Positions 1-8,000 of a stretch of 64,000 bases of DNA are shown here, one piece after another. Where the stretch lies: positions 992,001 to 1,056,000 of the forward strand of contig NZ_FRCH01000001.1 in the NCBI RefSeq assembly GCF_900142825.1, in the 5' to 3' direction. The DNA comes from Rhodanobacter sp. OK091 (GTDB lineage: Bacteria > Pseudomonadota > Gammaproteobacteria > Xanthomonadales > Rhodanobacteraceae). The notes below the pieces were generated by a model that was not told the DNA's origin, did not search any database, and worked only from the letters and a program-made list of their open reading frames with translations. Every line of letters starts with the position of its first letter. Within the stretch, counting starts at the first letter, position 1. Both the position numbers and the translations under genes were made by a program.

Positions 1-1
1 C

Positions 2-1027
2 GGCGTGTTGAGCGGATTCGGCATCGGAGTGCTGGTGGTGCTGGCGACACTGACCTTGCGTTATCGCGTGTCGATACCGCTGCGGGACCTGCAGCGTTCG
101 CTCGACGCCTTGCTCGACGGCGACGACGAAGAAGTGAGTACGGATGGACTTCAACCCCATGGCGAATTCGCACGGCTGCATGCGAGTACCGCGGCACTGG
201 CCCGACAGCTGGAGACGCATCGTGCCGACTGGGCATCGATCAAGCAGACCACGGCGATCGATGCGCTGGACCAGTTGCGCCAAAGCCAGGCGGCGGAGCG
301 GGGAAAATCGCAGTTCATGGCGCTCGTCGGCCACCACTTCCGCCAGCCGGTGCAGGCATTGCAGTTGATCGCGGCCAGCCTGCATCCGGGCATCGACGCC
401 GAGCAAAGCGCCTTGCTGGCACAGATGCGAGCCAGTGTGGCCACGATGACCCGGCTGCTGGATGCCTTGCTCGATATCTCGCGACTGGACGCCGGCGTAG
501 TCGCTGCAACGCCTGCTCCATTCAGCGTGGCGGGTCTGTTCCTGCGTAGTCGCGCAGCGCTGGCGGAGGATGCGCGCCAGCATGGGGTGCGCCTGGCGTG
601 GCACCCGGGCCACTGGCTTGTGCATGGCGATGTCCAACTCGTCAGTGATCTGCTGCAGCAGCTGATCACCAACGCCATTGCGCACACCGGTTCACCCGGG
701 CGCGTGTTGATCGCGGCACGACGGCGAGCCGCGGGAGTACGCATCGAAGTACGCGACAGCGGGCCGGGCATCCCGACGATCCATCAGCAACGCATTTTCG
801 AAGAGTTCGTGCAGCTGTATGGCGAAGGCGAGCGCCATGAAGGCTATGGACTCGGCCTGGCCATCGCCGCACGGCAGGCCAAGTTGCTGGGCACGCAGAT
901 CGGGCTGTGCTCCGAACCGGGACACGGCAGCACGTTCTGGTTCGAGCTGCCGCTGGCATCCATGGAGAACAGTGATGGCCAGACGGATACTCGGCAAGCA
1001 TCGCCGGCGATGCATCCGGTCAATTGA
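2..1027 (+). CDS. Sensor histidine kinase, C-terminal part (5' end outside window)
   Basis: This is the 3' part of a membrane sensor kinase; the open frame runs in from the left edge. The visible protein starts with a hydrophobic segment (about residues 3-20 of the visible part) followed by a HAMP-like stretch, a linker, and a HisKA dimerisation helix with the H-box GHHFRQPVQALQ, where the first His (about 110) is the likely phospho-acceptor. The RQPxQAL form is typical of hybrid and LuxR-partnered kinases in Xanthomonadales. The ATPase domain has the N box (LITNAIAHT), G1 (DSGPGIP) and G2 (GYGLGLAIA). No receiver domain follows. The partner regulator is not in the window. It lies 160 bp upstream of the CHAT/two-partner-secretion operon on the same strand, so control of that operon is possible but not shown. 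Confidence 0.9.
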   Translation, partial: GVLSGFGIGVLVVLATLTLRYRVSIPLRDLQRSLDALLDGDDEEVSTDGLQPHGEFARLHASTAALARQLETHRADWASIKQTTAIDALDQLRQSQAAERGKSQFMALVGHHFRQPVQALQLIAASLHPGIDAEQSALLAQMRASVATMTRLLDALLDISRLDAGVVAATPAPFSVAGLFLRSRAALAEDARQHGVRLAWHPGHWLVHGDVQLVSDLLQQLITNAIAHTGSPGRVLIAARRRAAGVRIEVRDSGPGIPTIHQQRIFEEFVQLYGEGERHEGYGLGLAIAARQAKLLGTQIGLCSEPGHGSTFWFELPLASMENSDGQTDTRQASPAMHPVN

Positions 1028-1187
1028 TCCCCGCATCTGATCGAACATCAGATCGCAATTCACGCGTCGTACGAACGGGCTATGCCCTAGTGCAAATAGG
1101 CCGTGGCTGCCTGGCTGCCTAGACTGCACGAGCTTCGAAAGACCGTCGGCATCACGCCCGCGGCTCGCAGTCTGGGAGGGACACCGC

Positions 1188-3320
1188 GTGCGCGCTCAGA
1201 TCATGTTGGTCCGGCTTGCCGCCGCCATTCTCGTCGCCATCACCGGCACGGCCGCCGCGCAGGACCTGCCGGCGTTGCGCAGCCACGACGCTGCCGCCAT
1301 CGACACATCAACCGCGCGCAACGCACAGGCACGCATGGACGATGCCGATACGGCGCTGGCGTTGAGCGCCGATGGCGCGCTGCTGTATGGCGCCAGCGCC
1401 GTGAAGATGGACGGCTACCAGTACTGCAGCCAGGCCGTTGCGCTGGCGGAAAAAGGCGAGCTTCGGCAAAGCGTGCGGGCCGCCAGCCAGGCGCTCTATC
1501 TCGCGCAACAAAGCAAAGACGACGAACTGCTGGCGCGCGCCTATCGCGACCTCGCGATCGTCTACGGCTACGGCGGTGATTTCGAGAAGGCTACCGCTTT
1601 CGCCAAAGCCGCACTGGCGCATCCGGTGAAGGATCCGACCAAGGTCGTCGGCCCCGCACACAAGGTGCTCGGCGACGCCGCCGCGCGACAGGGCGACTAC
1701 AACGCGGCCGTGGCCGAATACCAGCTCGCCATGGCGAGCAGCTCCGATCACTACCGTCCGCTGGTGCAGCTGTCGCTGGCCAATGCGCTGATCGGCCAGG
1801 GCGACGTTGCCGGTGCGCGCAAGCAACTCGATGCGATGAAGACCATGACGGCCGATCCCACGCTCGCCATCCAGCTCAAGCGCACCGAGGCGAAACTGTT
1901 GCTGGCGGAAAACAAACCCAACGATGCGCTGGCGTTGTATCGCGAGCTGCAGACTTCCGCCGCCGGCAGCGATGCCGGCTACCAGCGTTTCTGGGCCGAG
2001 GACGGCATCGCGCGCAGCCAGTTGGCGCTGGGCGACAAGGCGCAGGGCGCCGCCACATGGAAGCAGGCACTGGACGGGCTCGACCAGGTGCGTGCGCAGT
2101 TCCACAGCGAAGAATTCAAGATGGGCCTGTTCTCCGACGTGCAGACCGTGTTCGAGCAGGCGATCGATCTGTACTCGCAGATGGGCGACAGTGCGCAGGC
2201 CTTCGACCTGTCCGAGCGCAGCCGTGCACGTGCGCTGCTGGACGATGTACGCGACCGCGCAAAGGTTCAGCCGGGGGTCGCCTCGACCATTCCGGTCGCG
2301 GAACTGCAGAAGCAACTGCACGCCGACGAACGCGTGATCGAGTTTCACACCCTGCCTGAGCGGCTGCTGGTGTGGGTGGTCGGCGGCGATGGCATCCACG
2401 AGCAGAGCTACCCGATTCCGCGCAAGGATCTGGTGCGGCTGGTCGATGCGTTCCGCCAGTCGATCATCGATGGCCGGCGCAGCGCGGTGGGCGGAGCCGA
2501 TCAGCTTGGCGAACTGCTGATCAAGCCGCTGAACCTGCCAGCGGATGTGCGGCTGATTGTGGTGCCGAGCGGCCCGTTGCATTACCTGCCGTTCCAGACG
2601 CTGCGCGTGGACGGCCACTATCTGGTCGAGTCGCATCCGGTGTCGGTGACTCCCTCGGTCAGCATTGCCATGCAACTGATCCAGCGCGGCAGCGCGGTGC
2701 AAGGCACGCTCACCGCCTTCGGCAACCCGGACGTGGCCCCGCAATATGCCTTGCCCGGCTCGGAGGCCGAAGTGAAAGTGCTGGCCGCGGCCTTTCCCGG
2801 CAGCCAGCTGTTTCTGCATGGCGACGCCACCAAGACTCGCTTCATGGCCAGCGCCGACAAGACTTCGCTAATCCACGTGGCCGCGCATGCGCAGGCCGAC
2901 ACGATCGACCCCCTCTACTCGCGCATCCTGCTCGCGTCGGAGAACGGCAAGGTCAATTTTCTCGAGGCGCACGAGGTGCTCGGCCTCAACCTCGACAAGG
3001 TGTCGCTGGTGACATTGTCGGCGTGCGAATCCGGACTCGGCCGCGTGGCCAATGGCGACGAGGTGCTCGGCTTCACCCGCTCTTTCCTCGCCGCCGGCGC
3101 ATCCAGCCTGATCGTGTCGCTGTGGCCGGTCTCGGACGATGCCACGAAATTGCTGATGTCCACTCTCTACGGCGAACTGGCCAAGGGCACCGATGTGCAG
3201 GTGGCCATGCAGCATGCGCAACTGGCCGTACTGCGCAGCAAGGGCATGGATCACCCGTTCTTCTGGGCGCCGTTCAATGTGATCGGCGACTGGCGCCTCA
3301 CCGCTGGAGCCAAACCATGA
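1188..3320 (+). CDS. Exported TPR/CHAT-domain protease-like protein
   Basis: The protein has 710 residues and starts at GTG behind a strong ribosome binding site (GGGAGGGA). Residues 1-25 form a signal peptide ending in TAAAQ, so the protein should leave the cytoplasm. The middle (about 85-330) is alpha-helical TPR repeat. The C-terminal third is a CHAT domain (caspase-like clan CD peptidase fold) with the expected dyad: His567 in HVAAHAQ and Cys613 in LSACESG, followed by the GFTRSFLAAGA and SLWPVSDDAT segments. CHAT proteins act as proteases or scaffolds in several systems. Its stop codon overlaps the start of the translocator gene (ATGA), so the two are translationally coupled and it probably works with the secretion system, for example in processing or surface release of the exoprotein. 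That role is inferred. Confidence 0.88.
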   Translation: MRAQIMLVRLAAAILVAITGTAAAQDLPALRSHDAAAIDTSTARNAQARMDDADTALALSADGALLYGASAVKMDGYQYCSQAVALAEKGELRQSVRAASQALYLAQQSKDDELLARAYRDLAIVYGYGGDFEKATAFAKAALAHPVKDPTKVVGPAHKVLGDAAARQGDYNAAVAEYQLAMASSSDHYRPLVQLSLANALIGQGDVAGARKQLDAMKTMTADPTLAIQLKRTEAKLLLAENKPNDALALYRELQTSAAGSDAGYQRFWAEDGIARSQLALGDKAQGAATWKQALDGLDQVRAQFHSEEFKMGLFSDVQTVFEQAIDLYSQMGDSAQAFDLSERSRARALLDDVRDRAKVQPGVASTIPVAELQKQLHADERVIEFHTLPERLLVWVVGGDGIHEQSYPIPRKDLVRLVDAFRQSIIDGRRSAVGGADQLGELLIKPLNLPADVRLIVVPSGPLHYLPFQTLRVDGHYLVESHPVSVTPSVSIAMQLIQRGSAVQGTLTAFGNPDVAPQYALPGSEAEVKVLAAAFPGSQLFLHGDATKTRFMASADKTSLIHVAAHAQADTIDPLYSRILLASENGKVNFLEAHEVLGLNLDKVSLVTLSACESGLGRVANGDEVLGFTRSFLAAGASSLIVSLWPVSDDATKLLMSTLYGELAKGTDVQVAMQHAQLAVLRSKGMDHPFFWAPFNVIGDWRLTAGAKP

Positions 3321-5011
3321 CATGCCTCGCAAGGATCGCGGCGCAGCCGCGACGTCTTCCGCTGGCGATCGCGCTAGGGCTGATTGCCCTGCCCGCATTT
3401 GCCCAGTCGACCAGCCAGGGCCTGCAGTCGCAGGCCACTCCGCAGATTCCGGCAGACCAGCAGGCGGCGCCGCTGCCGCAGCCGCAGAACACACCCGCCC
3501 CGCCGCCGGTGACCGCGCCGCAATCCAGCTTTGTATTGCGCCGGGTAGTGTTCACCGGGGCCAGCGTGTTTCCCGCAGCGCAGCTCGATGCGCTGGCGGC
3601 GGAGCACATCGGCAAGCCGGTGACGCTGGACGATCTGAACAAACTGGCGCAACAGGTCACCGCGCTCTATCACAAGGCCGGCTACATCTTCGCCACCGCG
3701 GTGGTACCGGTGCAGGAAGTGAAAGACGGCGCGGTCGAGATCAGCGTGATCGAAGGCCGCCTCGGCCAGATGAAAGTCGAGGTCGATCCCGCCGCGCCGA
3801 TCACGGAAGCACGCATCCGCGCGATGCTGGCGCCGCTGATGCCGGGCCAGCCGCTCAGCGGCAAAGTCTACGAGCGCACCATGCTGCTGCTGTCCGACCT
3901 GCCCGGCATCAAGGCGCAGTCCTCGCTGTCCTCCGGAGCCGAGGCCGGCACCACCGACCTCGTGGTGAAGGTCGGCCGCGCCGCGCCGATCACCGCCTCG
4001 CTGGGCGTCGACAACTTCGGCACACGCGAATCCGGCATCTTGCGCGCGGGAGGCTCGCTGCGCTGGAACAGCCCGTTCGGCATCGGCGACAACCTAGATG
4101 CGCGCGGGCTGGTTTCGGAGCGTGGCGGCACCACCTTCGGACGGCTGTCGTACGAGGCGCCACTCGGTTACAACGGCGTTCGTGCCGGCGCCGGCATTGC
4201 CCGCGTGCACTACAGCCTCGGCGGTGCATTCGAACCGCTCGACGCGCTGGGCACCTCGCGCATCGCCGACGCGTCGCTGACTTTCCCGGTGCTGCGCCAG
4301 CGCGACCAGAACCTGTTCCTTCGCCTATCGGTAGATCGCAAGCTGCTCACCGACGAACTTCGCGCCGTGGACTACACCTCGCACAAGCGCGTGCAAGGTG
4401 TGGGCATCGGCTGGGCCTGGGAGCGGCGCGACAACTTCGGCGGCGGCGGCTACTTCAGCAGCAATGGCGTGCTGTATCAGGGTGACCTGCACATCCGCGA
4501 TCCGAATGCGCGCGCCTACGACCAGAGTATTTACGGCAACCACACCGAGGGCGGCTTCACCAAACTCACCTTCCAGTTTTCCCGACTGCAGGCGCTGGCG
4601 CCGAAACAGACGCTGTTCCTCGGCATCGGCGGGCAGCTGAGCAACGGCAACCTGGATGCGTCGGAAAAACTCTCACTGGGCGGCCACGATGCCGTACGCG
4701 CCTACCCGCAGGGCGAAGTGCTGGTGGATCGGGGTTTCATCGCCCACTTTGAATACCGCTATTCGCTGAGCCAGGACGTCACCCCGTATGCGTTTTACGA
4801 CGCGTCCCGCGGCTGGGTCAACCGTTCGCACGAATCGCCAGGTGGTCGTGTCATCCGCAATCTGCGCGGCCCCGGCCTGGGCGTGAACTGGGCGCGACCG
4901 GGCAATTTCTCGCTGGACCTGACGGTGGCCTGGCGCACGTCGCGTCCCGCCGTCACCAGTGACGGCGACAAGCGGCCGCGGGTGTTCTTCCAGATCCAGA
5001 AATTTTTCTGA
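3317..5011 (+). CDS. Two-partner secretion translocator, ShlB/FhaC/HecB family
   Basis: This is an outer-membrane TpsB transporter of 564 residues. The ATG at 3317 overlaps the preceding stop. A signal peptide ends at about residue 30 (LPAFAQ), and a Pro/Gln-rich linker of about 40 residues follows. POTRA_2 starts at SFVLRRVVFTGASVF and extends through the GYIFATAVVPVQEV segment; a second POTRA follows, then the ShlB-type beta-barrel. The protein ends in Phe-Phe, as expected for a BAM-inserted barrel. TpsB proteins move a TpsA exoprotein from periplasm to surface through the barrel, recognising its N-terminal TPS domain. The gene lies 55 bp before such an exoprotein, which is the obvious substrate. 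Longer upstream reading in this frame runs through the CHAT gene and is not coding. Confidence 0.93.
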   Translation: MTCLARIAAQPRRLPLAIALGLIALPAFAQSTSQGLQSQATPQIPADQQAAPLPQPQNTPAPPPVTAPQSSFVLRRVVFTGASVFPAAQLDALAAEHIGKPVTLDDLNKLAQQVTALYHKAGYIFATAVVPVQEVKDGAVEISVIEGRLGQMKVEVDPAAPITEARIRAMLAPLMPGQPLSGKVYERTMLLLSDLPGIKAQSSLSSGAEAGTTDLVVKVGRAAPITASLGVDNFGTRESGILRAGGSLRWNSPFGIGDNLDARGLVSERGGTTFGRLSYEAPLGYNGVRAGAGIARVHYSLGGAFEPLDALGTSRIADASLTFPVLRQRDQNLFLRLSVDRKLLTDELRAVDYTSHKRVQGVGIGWAWERRDNFGGGGYFSSNGVLYQGDLHIRDPNARAYDQSIYGNHTEGGFTKLTFQFSRLQALAPKQTLFLGIGGQLSNGNLDASEKLSLGGHDAVRAYPQGEVLVDRGFIAHFEYRYSLSQDVTPYAFYDASRGWVNRSHESPGGRVIRNLRGPGLGVNWARPGNFSLDLTVAWRTSRPAVTSDGDKRPRVFFQIQKFF

Positions 5012-5066
5012 TGCACGGGTCGCTGCCACGACCTGCACGGCATGGCTGCCGCCACGGAGACTCGAC

Positions 5067-8000
5067 ATGAACGCGCAACCCATTACCTGCCCGCGCCGTC
5101 CGCTGCGTCTGTTGCATCGACCGCTCGCTGCCGCATTGGCCCTGCTGCTGGCGCCGGCGGCGTTCGCGCAGAACCTGCCCGATGGCTTCACGCTGAAATC
5201 CGGCAGCGTCGATCTGCCCAGCACTGTCGGCCAGACCATGACGATCGGCCAGCACAGCAAGGGCGCGATCATCGAGTGGAACGGCTTCAACATCGCCAAT
5301 GGCTATCACGTCGACTTCCGGCAGCCGGGCGTGGACAGCGTCACGCTCAATCGCGTTACCGGCGCCGGCATGTCGCAGATCGACGGCATGCTCAGCGCCA
5401 ACGGCCGCGTGTTCGTCGTCAATACCGCCGGCGTGCTGTTCGGCAGCAACGCGCAGGTCAACGTGGGTGGCCTGGTGGCTTCCACGCTGAGCATCAGCGA
5501 CGCGGATTTCAATGCCGGCGTCGACAGCGGGCACTTCGTATTTGCCGGTGACGGCAACGCCACGATCAGCAACCTCGGCAGCCTTGCAACCGCGGCCGGA
5601 GGCACCATCGCGCTCCTCAGCGGGGGAAGCATTTCGAACAGCGGCACCATCAACGCGCCTGGAGGCACCGTGGCGCTGGGCTGGGGCCATGCGATCACGC
5701 TGGACATCGGCGGCGATGGCCTGACCAATCTCATCCTCGCCCCCAGCAGCAACCACGGCGGGGTCGCCACTATCGTCAACAGCGGAACCCTGCAGGCCGA
5801 TGGCGGCCAGGTGGTGCTGCGCGCGGATCTTGGCAACATCAGCGGCGTGGTGAATCAGTCCGGCATCGTGCGCGCGCGATCGCTGCAGAACCGCGGCGGC
5901 CAGATCGTGCTGGACGCCGGCGCCAACGAACTCGACATCACCGGCAGCAACGATGCCGCCGCCGGCGATGCCGGCGTCGCCGGCGGCACCATCACGGCCA
6001 GTGCCAATCGCCTGCTGGCGAACACCGGCGCCGCATTCAACGCCGGCGGCGGCAGCGGCGGCGCGAATGGCAACCTTACGATCAACTCCGTCAGCGACAT
6101 CGTGATCGCCAGTGCCGGACAGATCACCACGGATCTGGGCAACAACCTGCATGCCTCCGCTTCCCATCTGCTCGACAGCGCCTTGGGTGGCGCACTCGGC
6201 AACGGCACCAACGTCACGCTGAACGGTCTGGGCCAGACAAGCGGCAGCGGATATCTCGGCGGTGCGGTATCGATGCTCGATGGCATCACCTTTCCATACA
6301 CCCCGCAACAGATCACCGATGCGCCGGCGCAAATCGTCAAGAACGCCGGCGTCGATGCCCAGCTCACCATCAATGCCAACCGCGATATCGTGATGGGAAC
6401 CGGTACGGCGATCACCGCCAGCAGCGGCGCGCTCGGCATCGACCTCAATGCCGACAGCCACGGACAGCCGGCACCGATACCCAACAACCCTACCCTTTTT
6501 CAGAGCGGTGGCCACATCGAGCTGGACGGTGCGAACATCGCCAGCAACGGCGGCGCTATCCGTTTTTACGGGCAGAGCGACGCCGTCAACGGTCGCGCCA
6601 CCGGTAGCGTGAACTACGTCATCGGCGGCAGCGCGGTCTTCACTGTCGTTGCTCCCGACGGCTTCAACCTCAACGACAGCACGCTGGATGCCTGCGCTTA
6701 CGCCGGAGCAAGCTGCGGCGGTAGCGGCAGCATCAGTCTGCGTGGGCAGGGCATCGACAATCCCTCCATCACGCCGAAGATCGGTGGCATGGGCATCCTG
6801 GCGCTTGGCAGCACGCTGCGCAGCGGCAGCGGAGCGATCACCCTCGACGGCATCGGCGGCATCGTCGCCAGTGGCGTGTGGTTCGGCAACGACATCAACT
6901 CCGACACCGGCCAGCTGATCAGCGCTGGCGTCATCCAGTCGGCCAGCGGCACGATCGGCATCACCGGCCGCGCCGGCGACGAGGCCACGGCGGGAAGCGC
7001 GGCGTACTACGACACCGCCAGTGGCGTGCTGCTCGGCTCCGTGCCGATCGGCACCGGTGGATCCATCGACGTGCAAGGTACGGGCGCCATGCGCAGCACG
7101 GCCGGCGCCACGCAGTCGATCGCATCGAGCGATGGCGTGGACATCCTGGGCGCCAGCTTGAATGCCGGCACCGGCCAGAGCATCACGATTTCCGGTCAGG
7201 CCGGCTCGGCCGGCGCGAACGTCGATCCCGCCACCGGCCTCAGTACGCCGACACCGGTATATGGCATCAAGGCAAGCAGCAGCGGAGACCTCGTGCGCGC
7301 CACGCCCGGCGGGCTCGTCAGCCATGGCGGAACGCTCGCCGTGCACGGGTTGGCCGGCAGCGACCTGTATGTCGATACCACGCTCGATGCTTCGGCAACG
7401 GCTGGTATCGGCGGCCCGATCACACTCGATGGCAACAACATCCAGCTCACCGGCGGTTCGCATCTCGACGCCGATGGCAACGGTGGCGGCGCGCTGAGTG
7501 TCAATGCCGCCGGCGTGCTGGCGATGGATGCCGGCAGCACGGCTTCGGCGAATGCACTTGCGAACGGCAACGGCGGCAGCGTCCGCCTGTTCGGCAGCCA
7601 GGGCCTGTACGCCTACGGCAGTGCCAGCGCACACGGCGGCAGCGCCAGCGGCAACGGCGGCAGCGTCGATACCTCGAGCGCCGGCGGCATCAGCCTCAAC
7701 GGCTTTCGCGTGGATGCCGGCGCGTCGAACGGCAACGCCGGGCAATGGATCATCGACCCCTACGACGTCGTCATCACGAACGGCAGCGCCTCCGGTTCGC
7801 TGACCAGCAATCCTTTCGTTCCGCTCGCCAACAGCACCATCCAGGATGGCGACATCAACGCGGCCCTGAATGGCGGCACCAGTGTCACCATCACCACCGG
7901 CACCAGCGGCAGCACGACCAACGGCAGCATCACCATCAACAGCGGCGTGGACATCCTGCGCACCGTGGGCACCGTGCCGTTGACCTTCCGCCTCGACGCC

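Noticed and set aside
1308..2819. Minus-strand frame of 503 codons opposite the CHAT gene
   Set aside because: Antisense shadow; no start signal or domain, while the plus strand has CHAT and TPR motifs.
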